A DNA stretch of 64,000 nucleotides from Paracoccus yeei ATCC BAA-599 (GTDB lineage Bacteria; Pseudomonadota; Alphaproteobacteria; Rhodobacterales; Rhodobacteraceae), in the NCBI RefSeq assembly GCF_000622145.1, contig NZ_JHWH01000013.1, forward strand, positions 1 to 64,000, read 5' to 3'. Below, piece after piece: positions 37,509-46,241 of the stretch. The position numbers and the translations under genes were made by a program. Position 1 is the first letter of the stretch. Each line of letters opens with the position of its first letter. The notes beneath the pieces were generated by a model. That model worked only from the letters and a program-made list of their open reading frames with translations, was not told where the DNA came from and searched no databases.

Positions 37509-38699
37509 ATGACCTTCCGCCGCCGCGTCCTATACCTTCCCGGCTTCGACCCGATCCCGCCCCGCCGCTATCGCGAGCTTTACAAGCGCGAAGGGGCCGA
37601 GCAGGCCCGCATCTCGGGCTATCGGCTGGAGTTCGGCGCGCGGCGCGACCGCACCGGCTTTGGCTGGGGCGTTGAGGGCAATTTTTCCGGTACCCGCGCC
37701 GAGGCGGAGTTCGAGGTCCTGGTCTGGGCCGACATCGTGCAGGGCTCGATGGGGCAAAGCATCGCCGCGACCTACGGCCAGCTTTGCCGCACCGCCTGGG
37801 CCTATATCGGTTCGGGGGCGCTGCTTCGGCTGATGCGGCTGCGCCGGGGGCCAGTGATCGCGGCGCTTTATCCGGTGGTGGTGCTGATCGGACAGTTGCT
37901 GGTGGCACTGCTTGCGGGTGCGCTGGCCGGCTGGATCGCGGCGTGGCTGACGGGACAATGGTGGGCGACCCTGCCCGTCCTTGCCGCCGTGACCTGGGCG
38001 GGGCTGCGGCTGTGGCGCCGGCTCGACGGCCGGATCTTTGCCTATTACCTGATGCATGACTATGCCTTCACCGCGCAGCATAGCGGTGCCTATCCCCCGG
38101 CGCTGGAACGGCGGCTGACCCAGTTCGCCGACCGCATCGCCGAGGTCCTGCGCGGCGACTGGGACGAGGTGCTGGTCGTCGGCCACAGCTCGGGCGCCTA
38201 TCTGGGCGTCTCGGTCCTGGCCGAGCTGATCCGCTCGGGCCGGGTTCCCGCGCAGGGTCCGCGACTTTCCTTCCTGTCGCTCGGCCATGTCGTCCCCATG
38301 GCCTCGTTCCTTCCCCGCGCCAACCGGCTGCGGGCCGACCTGCGCAGTCTGTCGGCCCGGCCCGAGCTTGAATGGGTGGACGTGACGGCGCCCGGGGATG
38401 CCTGCTGTTTCGGTCTGTGCGACCCGGTCGCCGTCTCGGGGGTCGAGCCGCCGGATCGTCGCCAGCCGCTGGTCCTGTCGGCCGCCTTTCGGCAGACGCT
38501 GTCGCCGGAACGGCAGCGCGCCCTGCGCGGCCGCTGGTTCCGGCTGCATTTCCAGTATCTCTGCGCCTTCGACCGGCCGGGCGACTACGATTATTTCGCC
38601 ATCACGGCCGGCCCGCTGACCCTGGCGCAGCGCTTTGCCGGCCGGCATCATTCGCCCGGGCGCATCGCGCGGGCCGTGAACGGATATCCTGCGACATGA
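37509..38699 (+). CDS. Membrane-bound alpha/beta-hydrolase-like protein
   Basis: 396 residues. It starts MTFRRRVLYLPGFDP, an alpha/beta-hydrolase first strand with the oxyanion loop, and has the nucleophile elbow GHSSGAYLG about 220 residues later. Two hydrophobic segments (about 118-140 and 145-165) interrupt the domain. The acid/His part of the triad is not certain. An ATG at 37479 would add ten residues. It overlaps the downstream P450 by ATGA, a hint of functional coupling. The substrate is unknown. Confidence 0.75.
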   Translation: MTFRRRVLYLPGFDPIPPRRYRELYKREGAEQARISGYRLEFGARRDRTGFGWGVEGNFSGTRAEAEFEVLVWADIVQGSMGQSIAATYGQLCRTAWAYIGSGALLRLMRLRRGPVIAALYPVVVLIGQLLVALLAGALAGWIAAWLTGQWWATLPVLAAVTWAGLRLWRRLDGRIFAYYLMHDYAFTAQHSGAYPPALERRLTQFADRIAEVLRGDWDEVLVVGHSSGAYLGVSVLAELIRSGRVPAQGPRLSFLSLGHVVPMASFLPRANRLRADLRSLSARPELEWVDVTAPGDACCFGLCDPVAVSGVEPPDRRQPLVLSAAFRQTLSPERQRALRGRWFRLHFQYLCAFDRPGDYDYFAITAGPLTLAQRFAGRHHSPGRIARAVNGYPAT

Positions 38700-40042
38700 T
38701 CCCGCCGAAGCCGGCGTCGCGGCAGGGCAAGGGCTCGGTCTGGCGCTTTGTCCGCGATTTCCGCCGCGACATCCTTTCGGCCCAGTCCGAACGGCTGTAC
38801 CGCGCCTGGATGGCCGAATTCCGGGGCCCGGGCGTGCACAGTTTCACTTGCAACGATCCCGCCCTGGTGGCGCTGATCCTCAAGCAGCGGCCGATGGATT
38901 TTCCGAAGTCTCCGCGCATGGCGGCGGGCCTGCAGCCGCTTCTGGGCAATTCCAGCTTCATCTCGAACGGCGAGTCCTGGCTGCACCAGCGCCGCATCAT
39001 CGACCCCGCCTTCGAGGGCGGTCGCCTGCGCGAGGCGTTTCCCGCCATGTGGGACGCCGCGCAGTCGGGGGTGGCGCGGCTGGGAAAGCTGGCGGACGGC
39101 CAGGATTTCGACATCGAGCCGCACACCAGCCACATTGCCGCCGACGTGATCTTTCGCACCCTGTTCTCGATCCCGATCGAGGATGCCACGGCGGCGCAGG
39201 TGTTTTCGGCCTTCCGCGACCACCAGGACGCGCAGCCGATGGTGAACCTGGGCGGGCTGATCGCCCTGCCGCGCTGGGCGCGGTATCACAGCCGCCGCGT
39301 ACGCCACAGCGCCCGGCGCATCCGCAGCCTGATCCGGCAACTGGTCAGCCGGAGGGCGGAGCAGATCGCGGCAGGAACCGCGCCGCAGGACCTCGCGACC
39401 AAGATCATGACCACACCCGACCCTCAGACCGGGGCGGTCTTTTCGGACCGCGAGATGATCGACGAGGTCGCGACGTTCTTCCTGGCGGGACACGAAACCG
39501 GCGCCTCTGCCCTGGCCTGGGCGCTTTACCTGCTGGCCGAGAACCCCGAATGGCAAGAGAAGCTGGCCAGGGAGGCACGCGAGAACCTGCGGCCCGACTT
39601 TGCCACGATCAAGTCCCTGCCCCTGTCCCGCGCCGTCTTCCGCGAGGCGCTGCGGCTTTATCCGCCCGTCGCCATGACCGTCCGCCAATGCGCCGCGCCC
39701 GAAACCCTGCGCGGCCGCAAGGCGCCCCGCGGCGCTCAACTGGTGCTGTCGCCCTTTCACCTGCACCGCCACGAAAGGCTTTGGGACAACCCCGACCATT
39801 TCGATCCTGCCAGGTGGGAAACCGAAAATGGCCGCGCCTGCATGCGCGATGCCTATATCCCCTTCTCGGCCGGCGCGCGCGCCTGTCCCGGCGCCGGCTT
39901 TGCGATGATCGAGGGGCCGCTGATCCTGTCGGCGCTGCTTGCAGCCTACCGGCTGGAGCCGGGTGTCGAACGTCCGGTGCCGATCATGCGGCTGACGCTG
40001 CGGGGAAAAAACGGCATCCACCTGCGCCTGTCGAAGCGTTGA
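38696..40042 (+). CDS. Cytochrome P450
   Basis: 448 residues, soluble. I-helix AGHETGA, ExxR in REALRLYPP, and heme loop FSAGARACPG with the axial Cys397. This matches class I bacterial P450s of the CYP1xx type in general shape, and the substrate cannot be read. It needs a ferredoxin and reductase; a ferredoxin VI-type gene is at 12266 but not adjacent. ATGA overlap with the upstream hydrolase argues that the two act in one pathway (inference). A GGGTATTTG repeat follows. Confidence 0.95.
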   Translation: MIPPKPASRQGKGSVWRFVRDFRRDILSAQSERLYRAWMAEFRGPGVHSFTCNDPALVALILKQRPMDFPKSPRMAAGLQPLLGNSSFISNGESWLHQRRIIDPAFEGGRLREAFPAMWDAAQSGVARLGKLADGQDFDIEPHTSHIAADVIFRTLFSIPIEDATAAQVFSAFRDHQDAQPMVNLGGLIALPRWARYHSRRVRHSARRIRSLIRQLVSRRAEQIAAGTAPQDLATKIMTTPDPQTGAVFSDREMIDEVATFFLAGHETGASALAWALYLLAENPEWQEKLAREARENLRPDFATIKSLPLSRAVFREALRLYPPVAMTVRQCAAPETLRGRKAPRGAQLVLSPFHLHRHERLWDNPDHFDPARWETENGRACMRDAYIPFSAGARACPGAGFAMIEGPLILSALLAAYRLEPGVERPVPIMRLTLRGKNGIHLRLSKR

Positions 40043-40044
40043 TC

Positions 40045-40107
40045 GGGTATTTGAATAACGGTGAAAGCCGGGCGCGGCGCCCCGTTTTCACTGTTTTCCA
40101 AATACCC
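40045..40107. repeat. GGGTATTTG palindromic repeat, copy B (complete)
   Basis: 63 bp: GGGTATTTG, then ACGGTGAAA, a GC-rich centre, GTTTTCAC and CCAAATACCC. The arms form an imperfect inverted repeat, so the transcript could fold. It sits between the convergent P450 and carboxypeptidase genes and may act as a bidirectional terminator. Confidence 0.88.
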
Positions 40108-40116
40108 ATGCCGCGG

Positions 40117-41589
40117 TCACAGCCGGTAGATGCCGGCGAATTTTTCCTCGAGGTAATCCAGCAGCGGCGCCTCGCTGACCGGGCCCTCGATGGCGCGTTC
40201 GATCAGGTCTCGGGGCGGGTACAGGCCGCCATGGCGGTGGACGTTCTCGCGCAGCCATTCGACGGCGGGGGCGGCATCGCCTGCGGCGAGGAAGCGGTCG
40301 AGATCGGGCACCGCAGCGCGCATCGCCTTGTTCAGGCATCCCGCATAGACATTGCCCAGCGTATAGGTCGGGAAATAGCCGAAAAGACCCACCGCCCAAT
40401 GCACGTCCTGCAGGACGCCATTCGCCGGACGGTCCACGGCGACGCCGAAATCGGCCAGGAAGCGGGCGTTCCAGGATTCGGCCAGGTCGTCCACGTCAAG
40501 CCGGCCGGCGATCAGGTCGCGTTCCAGATCAAAGCGCATCATGATGTGCAGGTTGTATTGCACCTCGTCCGCTTCGGTGCGGATGAAGCCCGGCGTGACC
40601 CGGTTCAGTGTGGCGTAGAAGGCATCCGGCCCCGGGACGGACAATCCGTCGAAGGCATCCGACATGCGCTGGTACAGCCAGCCGGCAAAGGCGCGCCCCC
40701 GGCCGATCTGGTTTTCATAGATCCGGCTCTGGCTTTCGTGGACGCCCATCGACACGCCCCGCCCCAGCGGCGTGAAGGCATAATCGGGGTCGATCCCCAG
40801 TTCGTAGCTGGAATGGCCGACCTCGTGGATCGTGGAATACAGGCAGTTGAACGGGTCGGTCTCGACCACCCGCGTGGTGATGCGGCTGTCCTGCCAGCGG
40901 CCCGAGCTGAACGGATGCACGGCGATGTCCATGCGTCCCCGCGTCCAGTCGTACCCGTAGGCCGTGGCGCAGGCACGGGCCAGGCGAAGCTGCGTTTCCT
41001 GAGGGAAGTGGCCGGTCAGGGGCCGGGGCTGGAACTCGGCCCCCAGCACCTCGTCGCGCAGGGCGACCAGGCGGGGACGCATGGCGTCAAAGAGCGCCGC
41101 GATGTCGGCCTGCGTCGTGCCGGGTTCGTAGTCGTCCAGAAGCGCGTCATAAAGGTCGCGCCCGTCGGCCAGAGCCGCCGCCTCTTCGCGCTTGAGCATC
41201 AGGATGTCGGCGAGCACCGGCAGGAATTCTTCAGGGGAATCCTTGGCCCGCGCCTCGGCCCAGACGCCCTGGGACAGCGACACCTGCCGCGCCAGTTCCG
41301 TCGCCAGCCGCGCCGGCACCTGCGAGGCCCGGCGGTGGTCCCGCGCGATCAGATCCAGGATGCGCTGGTCCTCGTCGTCCTCGGGCTCGGCCTGGTCCAG
41401 CCATTCGCCGATGCGGGGGTCGGTGCGGCGTTCGTGCAGCACCGCCTCCATCGCGGCCATTTCCTCGGAACGCTGCTCGGCGGCGCCGCGCGGCATGACG
41501 GTTTCCTGGTCCCAGCCCAGCCGCTCGGCCACGGATGACAGGGCTTCGGTCTGGCGCTGGAAGGCCAGCAGGTCGTCGAAAGCGCTCAT
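40117..41589 (-). CDS. M32-family metallocarboxypeptidase (carboxypeptidase Taq type)
   Basis: 490 residues, normal length. The zinc motif is in STIHEVGHSSYE (HExxH), with the family-specific HPFSSG block and GVHESQSRIYENQIGR supplying further residues, and RTEADEVQYNLHI toward the C-terminus. It removes C-terminal amino acids in the cytoplasm. Its ATG overlaps the end of the heme A synthase gene. Confidence 0.95.
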   Translation of the reverse strand: MSAFDDLLAFQRQTEALSSVAERLGWDQETVMPRGAAEQRSEEMAAMEAVLHERRTDPRIGEWLDQAEPEDDEDQRILDLIARDHRRASQVPARLATELARQVSLSQGVWAEARAKDSPEEFLPVLADILMLKREEAAALADGRDLYDALLDDYEPGTTQADIAALFDAMRPRLVALRDEVLGAEFQPRPLTGHFPQETQLRLARACATAYGYDWTRGRMDIAVHPFSSGRWQDSRITTRVVETDPFNCLYSTIHEVGHSSYELGIDPDYAFTPLGRGVSMGVHESQSRIYENQIGRGRAFAGWLYQRMSDAFDGLSVPGPDAFYATLNRVTPGFIRTEADEVQYNLHIMMRFDLERDLIAGRLDVDDLAESWNARFLADFGVAVDRPANGVLQDVHWAVGLFGYFPTYTLGNVYAGCLNKAMRAAVPDLDRFLAAGDAAPAVEWLRENVHRHGGLYPPRDLIERAIEGPVSEAPLLDYLEEKFAGIYRL

Positions 41590-42731
41590 CGGATGGTCCC
41601 CCGCACCGAGGTTTCATAAGGATAGCGCGCATGGTGACGGGCGCGCAGGATCAACGTGAACAGTGCCACAGCCCCCAGCTGATGCGCCAGCGCCAGCGGC
41701 AGGGGCGAGGCGTGGATCACGTTCATGATGCCCAGAAACACCTGGACCGCAACCGCCGCGATCATCACGCCGTAGGCCCCCCGCGTTACCGGATGCGGCG
41801 AACGGCGCCCACGCAGGAACACCACCACGGCAAAGATCGCCAGCAGATAGGCCACCATGCGGTGGACGAACTGCACCAGCGCCGGGTTTTCAAAGAAGTT
41901 GCGCCAGCCCAGGGCCGCGTCCCACAGGGCCGAGGGAATCCATTCCCCGCCCATCTTGGGCCAGCCGGTATACATCCGCCCCGCGTCGATGCCGGCGACC
42001 AGCGCCCCGATCAGGATCTGAACGAAGGCCAGATGCATCAGCCCGGTGGTCATGGAAAACAGCTTCGCCTCTCCGGCGCGGCGGGCGCGCAGCAAGGCCG
42101 CCTCGGGGCGCGACAGCGACAGCGCATACCAGGCGATCAGCCCCAGGATGGCAAAGGCCAGCCCCAGGTGGGTCGCCAGCCGGTACGAGGCGACGCGCAC
42201 CATGTCCCCCGACAGGCCCGAATGGACCATCCACCAGCCGATCGCGCCCTGCAGCCCGCCAAGCGCGCCCAGCAGCAACAGGCGCGGCGTCCAGCCGGTC
42301 GGAATGCGGCGGGTGGCCAGAAAGACCAGGAAGCCCGCCGCCCAGACCAGCCCGATCAGCCGGCCCAGCAGGCGGTGCGACCATTCCCACCAGTAGATCT
42401 GCTTGAAGCCGGCCAGGTCCATGTCCGGATTCTCCAGCCGGAACTGCGGGATCCGCTGATACTTGTCGAACTCGGCCGCCCAGGCGGCCTGGTCCATCGG
42501 CGGGATCGCCCCGGTCACCGGCTTCCATTCCGTGATCGACAGGCCCGATCCCGTCAGCCGGGTGGCGCCGCCAAGCGCGATCATCGCCACGACCAGCACG
42601 AACAGGACGACCAGCCAGGCGCGGATGGCGCCCCGCGCCCCGCGGTGGCCCTGGTCGATCATGCCGCCCTGAGGCGGGGTCGCGCGGGGAGTGGTCTCGG
42701 TGACTTCCTGAAAGACGGGTCGTCTTGCCAT
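41586..42731 (-). CDS. ctaA: Heme A synthase (COX15/CtaA)
   Basis: 381 residues with eight membrane segments. Heme-liganding histidines sit in YWWEWSHRLLGRLIGL, YRLATHLGLAF, FVHRMVAYLLA and LALAHQLGAVAL, the type found in alphaproteobacterial/mitochondrial COX15. It oxidises heme O to heme A for cytochrome c oxidase. The start at 42731 (MARRPVFQEV) gives a short soluble N-terminus. It overlaps the carboxypeptidase gene by 4 bp. Confidence 0.95.
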   Translation of the reverse strand: MARRPVFQEVTETTPRATPPQGGMIDQGHRGARGAIRAWLVVLFVLVVAMIALGGATRLTGSGLSITEWKPVTGAIPPMDQAAWAAEFDKYQRIPQFRLENPDMDLAGFKQIYWWEWSHRLLGRLIGLVWAAGFLVFLATRRIPTGWTPRLLLLGALGGLQGAIGWWMVHSGLSGDMVRVASYRLATHLGLAFAILGLIAWYALSLSRPEAALLRARRAGEAKLFSMTTGLMHLAFVQILIGALVAGIDAGRMYTGWPKMGGEWIPSALWDAALGWRNFFENPALVQFVHRMVAYLLAIFAVVVFLRGRRSPHPVTRGAYGVMIAAVAVQVFLGIMNVIHASPLPLALAHQLGAVALFTLILRARHHARYPYETSVRGTIR

Positions 42732-42785
42732 GTCAGCTTCCTTGCCTTTGGGCGCGACCTTGGCCCGGTCGCGCCCGGAATTCAA

Positions 42786-43514
42786 TCAGCCGCGGCGGGT
42801 CAACTGTCGCAGCATGCCGTGAAAGATGCGGGTGTCGGCCTGGGTCAGCGCCATGCGCGACCACAGGTTGCGCAGCGTGAGCTTCATCGCGGGGGCCTTT
42901 TCGGGGGGGAAGAAAAAGCCCGCTTCCTCCAGCCGCGCCTCGTAATGGTCGGCCAGCTTCTCGATCTCGATCCGGGTGGCCGGCGCCTCGCCCTCGGGGC
43001 GGCGGCCCGGCAGCGCGGGCTGGGCGGGCAAGCTTTCGCGCGCCCATTCATAGCCCGTCAGCAGCACGGCCTGCGCCAGGTTCAGCGACGGGAAATCCGG
43101 GTTCACGGGAACGGTGATGATGGCATTCGCGCGGGCCACGTCGTCGTTTTCCAGGCCCGCCCGCTCGGGGCCGAAGATTACCGCGGTCCGGCCCCCGGCC
43201 GCGTGACGGATGCGGGCCTCAGCCATCGCCGTGGCGGGCGTCAGCACCGGCTTGGTCAGTTCGCGCCCCCGCGCCGTGGTGGCATAGGCATGGTCCACAT
43301 CCGCCATCGCTTCGGCCAGGGTTCCAAAGACCCGCGCCCGGTCCAGCACCTGCCCCGCGGCGCCCGAGGCCATCGCCACGGCCCTGGGGTTGGGCCAGCC
43401 GTCGCGCGGCGCCACCAGCCGCATGTCGGTCAGGCCAAAGTTCAGCATGGCGCGGGCGGCCGCGCCGATGTTTTCGCCCATCTGCGGGCGGACGAGAATG
43501 ATCGCGGGTTCCAT
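42786..43514 (-). CDS. trmJ: TrmJ-like tRNA (cytidine/uridine-32 2'-O)-methyltransferase (SpoU family)
   Basis: 242 residues. SPOUT knot motifs: PQMGENIGAAARAM near the N-terminus, IFGPERAGLENDD, and VPVNPDFPSLNLAQAVLL. The C-terminal region matches TrmJ. The start at 43514 (MEPAIILVRP) is chosen; an ATG four codons upstream at 43526 is equally possible, with AAGGA close by. It converges on nothing and is divergent from the thiE-like gene. Confidence 0.9.
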   Translation of the reverse strand: MEPAIILVRPQMGENIGAAARAMLNFGLTDMRLVAPRDGWPNPRAVAMASGAAGQVLDRARVFGTLAEAMADVDHAYATTARGRELTKPVLTPATAMAEARIRHAAGGRTAVIFGPERAGLENDDVARANAIITVPVNPDFPSLNLAQAVLLTGYEWARESLPAQPALPGRRPEGEAPATRIEIEKLADHYEARLEEAGFFFPPEKAPAMKLTLRNLWSRMALTQADTRIFHGMLRQLTRRG

Positions 43515-43601
43515 GCGCGCGGCCATATCCTTCGCGGCAGGCACTGGCAAGGCGCGCGGCGCTGCGCTATCTGGCAGCGGAACCCCGAGGATGACAGTGC
43601 C

Positions 43602-44213
43602 ATGAATGACGAACCCAATTCGCCGCAACTTTATCTGATCACCCCGGTCGGGGCGGCGGCCTCGACGGTGGGTCCGTTGCTGGCCGATGTTATGGACCGC
43701 TTTCCCGTGGCCTGCCTGCGCATACCCGGCGCGGGGTCCGAGGAGGACTTGGGCCGCATCTGCGACCTCGCGCGCGAAATCGCCCATGCCCGCGACGTGG
43801 CCGTGGTGATCGAGGATCACGTCCAGCTTGCCCTGCGCCACGGGCTTGATGGGGTGCACCTGACCGACCGCGCCCGCAGCGTGCGCTATGCAAGGAAGGA
43901 ACTGGGAGCGGATGCGATCGTCGGCGCGTTCTGCGGCGCGTCGCGCCACGATGGCATGAACGCGGCCGAGGCCGGGGCCGACTACGTCAGCTTCGGCCCC
44001 TGCGGCGCCAGCGTCCTGGGCCATGGCGAGACCGCCGAGCCGGACCTGTTCCAATGGTGGTCCGAGATGATCGAGATCCCCGTCGTGGCGGAGGGCGCGC
44101 TGACCCCCGCCCTGATCGGCCAACTCGCGCCGGTCAGCGACTTCATCGCGCTGGGCCCGGAAATCTGGTCCGAAAGCGATCCGGTCGAGGCGCTGGGCTA
44201 TCTGTGGCGCTGA
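43602..44213 (+). CDS. Thiamine phosphate synthase-like protein
   Basis: 203 residues. TIM-barrel blocks LYLITPV, AVVIEDHVQLALRHGLDGVH, GADAIVGAFCGASRHD, GADYVSFGPCGA and IPVVAEGALTPALIG match the ThiE/TenI fold. The usual ThiE motif DxxxLA and the diphosphate loop are altered, so a true ThiE activity is likely but not certain; these alphaproteobacterial forms are often annotated thiamine phosphate synthase. It is followed by a GGGTATTTG repeat. Confidence 0.75.
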   Translation: MNDEPNSPQLYLITPVGAAASTVGPLLADVMDRFPVACLRIPGAGSEEDLGRICDLAREIAHARDVAVVIEDHVQLALRHGLDGVHLTDRARSVRYARKELGADAIVGAFCGASRHDGMNAAEAGADYVSFGPCGASVLGHGETAEPDLFQWWSEMIEIPVVAEGALTPALIGQLAPVSDFIALGPEIWSESDPVEALGYLWR

Positions 44214-44237
44214 TCGGGCCTGTGGCACGCGGTACAT

Positions 44238-44317
44238 GGGTATTTGCAAAACGGTGAAATGCAGATGCAGGGCGCAAAGAGGCACGGCCCTTCGTGTTCA
44301 CCGTTTCATAAATACCC
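44238..44317. repeat. GGGTATTTG palindromic repeat, copy C (complete, longer centre)
   Basis: 80 bp: GGGTATTTGCAAAACGGTGA on the left and GTTCACCGTTTCATAAATACCC-like right arm, with a longer spacer than copy B. It lies between the thiE-like gene and guaA. Confidence 0.85.
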
Positions 44318-44387
44318 AACTCTCCCGCGACGCAGGCACGGCGCCTGCCCTCTTGCGAATGGGCCTGACGCGGCCTAAAGCCTTGCC

Positions 44388-45947
44388 ATGACCCAGCATC
44401 AGCGCCTTCTCATCATCGACTTCGGTTCCCAGGTCACGCAGCTTATCGCGCGGCGCCTGCGCGAGCTGAATGTCTATTGCGAAATCCATCCGTTCAATGC
44501 GGTCGACGACGCTTTCCTGAAAGACTTCGCACCGCAGGCAGTGATCCTGTCGGGGGGGCCGGCCTCGGTGACGCAGGCGGGATCGCCCCGGTGTCCGCAG
44601 GCGGTCTTCGATATGGGAGTGCCGGTCTTCGGCATCTGCTACGGCCAGCAGGTGATGATGGAGCAACTGGGTGGGCGGGTCGAATCCGGCCATCACGCGG
44701 AATACGGCCGCGCCTTCATCGCACCGGCCGAAGGCCACAAGGGCGATGGCATCTTTGCCGGCCTGTTCGCTACCGGCCGCGAGGAGGTCTGGATGAGCCA
44801 TGGCGACCGGGTGACGCAGCTTGCCCCCGGTTTTCAGGTGATCGGCACTTCGCCCAACGCTCCCTATGCGATGATCGCGGACGAGGCGCGGGGCTTTTAC
44901 GCGGTCCAGTTCCACCCCGAGGTGCACCACACGCCGAACGGCCGCACCATGCTGGAGAACTTTGTCCGCATGGCGGGCTTTACCGGCGACTGGACCATGG
45001 CCAGCTATCGCCAGGAAGCGATCCGCAAGATCCGCGAGCAGGTGGGAGACCGCAAGGTGATCTGCGGTCTTTCGGGCGGCGTCGACAGTTCGGTCGCCGC
45101 GGTGCTGATCCACGAGGCGATCGGCGACCAGTTGACCTGCGTCTTTGTCGATCATGGTCTGCTGCGGCTGAACGAGGCCGAAGAAGTCGTGACCATGTTC
45201 CGCGACAATTACAACATCCCGCTGATCCACGCCGACGAGGCCGATCTGTTCATCGGCGCGCTGGAAGGTGTGTCCGACCCCGAGGTCAAGCGCAAGACCA
45301 TCGGCAAGCTGTTCATCGACGTGTTCCAGCGCTATGCCAATGAGATCGAAGGCGCCGAATTCCTGGCCCAGGGCACGCTTTACCCTGACGTGATCGAGTC
45401 GGTTTCCTTCAGCGGCGGCCCTTCGGTCACGATCAAGAGCCACCACAACGTCGGGGGGCTGCCCGAGAAGATGGGCCTGAAGCTGGTCGAGCCCCTGCGC
45501 GAGCTGTTCAAGGACGAGGTCCGCGCCCTGGGCCGCGAACTGGGCCTGCCGGAAAAATTCATCGGTCGCCACCCCTTCCCCGGCCCCGGCCTGGCGATCC
45601 GCTGCCCCGGCGAAATCACCCGCGACAAGCTGGAGATCCTGCGCAAGGCCGATGCGGTCTTTATCGACCAGATCCGCAGGCACGGTCTTTACGACGAGAT
45701 CTGGCAGGCCTTCGTCGCGATCCTGCCGGTGCGCACCGTGGGCGTGATGGGCGATGGGCGGACCTATGACTATGCCTGCGCGCTGCGGGCTGTCACCTCG
45801 GTCGACGGAATGACGGCGGACTACTATCCCTTCAGCCACACATTCCTGGGCGAGACGGCGACGCGGATCATCAACGAGGTCAAGGGCATCAACCGCGTGA
45901 CCTATGACATCACCTCGAAGCCGCCGGGCACGATCGAGTGGGAATGA
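44388..45947 (+). CDS. guaA: GMP synthase (glutamine-hydrolysing)
   Basis: 519 residues, full length. The glutamine amidotransferase Cys is in GICYGQQ (N-terminal half), with FHPEVHH; the ATP pyrophosphatase P-loop is LSGGVDSS and the C-terminal dimerisation domain ends KPPGTIEWE. It converts XMP to GMP. Its 3' end is the attachment site of the island that follows: the last codons and stop are contained in a 13-bp repeat found again at 60987-60999. Confidence 0.98.
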   Translation: MTQHQRLLIIDFGSQVTQLIARRLRELNVYCEIHPFNAVDDAFLKDFAPQAVILSGGPASVTQAGSPRCPQAVFDMGVPVFGICYGQQVMMEQLGGRVESGHHAEYGRAFIAPAEGHKGDGIFAGLFATGREEVWMSHGDRVTQLAPGFQVIGTSPNAPYAMIADEARGFYAVQFHPEVHHTPNGRTMLENFVRMAGFTGDWTMASYRQEAIRKIREQVGDRKVICGLSGGVDSSVAAVLIHEAIGDQLTCVFVDHGLLRLNEAEEVVTMFRDNYNIPLIHADEADLFIGALEGVSDPEVKRKTIGKLFIDVFQRYANEIEGAEFLAQGTLYPDVIESVSFSGGPSVTIKSHHNVGGLPEKMGLKLVEPLRELFKDEVRALGRELGLPEKFIGRHPFPGPGLAIRCPGEITRDKLEILRKADAVFIDQIRRHGLYDEIWQAFVAILPVRTVGVMGDGRTYDYACALRAVTSVDGMTADYYPFSHTFLGETATRIINEVKGINRVTYDITSKPPGTIEWE

Positions 45948-45948
45948 T
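45936..45948 (+). repeat. Left attachment repeat (attL) in the 3' end of guaA
   Basis: GAGTGGGAATGAT spans the last codons and the TGA of guaA. A copy with one mismatch, GAGTGGGAGTGAT, is at 60987-60999. guaA 3' ends are known integration sites for genomic islands. The tract marks the left boundary of the island. Confidence 0.75.
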
Positions 45949-46111
45949 TCAGGCCCATCCAAACGCCGCCGAATTTACGCTGAAGTACGATATAACCAAC
46001 TGAAAACAAAAATAAATTCTGTCTGTGCCTATCGACATCTATCGGTGGGCATAGATGGCGTTTGGCGGCCTCGCTGACGGGCCTCGCCCCCATTGATCAA
46101 CCGGAAAAACG

Positions 46112-46155
46112 AAAGTACCGTCAGGAGCAATGAGGCTCATGACGGTACTTTTTTT
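46112..46155. repeat. Inverted pair of TGACGGTACTTT motifs, left island end
   Basis: AAAGTACCGTCA (46112-46123) and TGACGGTACTTT (46140-46151) form a perfect 12-bp stem with a 16-base loop followed by T residues. The same motif recurs singly at 46212 and near the right end, so integrase arm sites are the preferred reading; a terminator is an alternative. Confidence 0.6.
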
Positions 46156-46211
46156 GATATAAAACGCTGAATTATAAGCGTTTTCTACGCCATAGGCCTC
46201 CAAAAACCGCG

Positions 46212-46224
46212 TGACGGTACTTTT
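46212..46224 (+). repeat. Third TGACGGTACTTTT copy, just upstream of the integrase gene
   Basis: Identical to the 46140 copy in TGACGGTACTTTT. It lies 5 bp before the AAGGAGG ribosome site of the integrase gene, where binding could also control integrase expression. Confidence 0.6.
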
Positions 46225-46241
46225 CCGCAAGGAGGCCCTAA

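Noticed and set aside
44298..45962. Long open frame antisense to guaA
   Set aside because: GuaA motifs are unmistakable on the plus strand; the antisense product is not protein-like.
46112..46151. Inverted repeat as a simple terminator of guaA
   Set aside because: It is 165 bp beyond the guaA stop, and its half-site recurs singly at two other places including the far island end.
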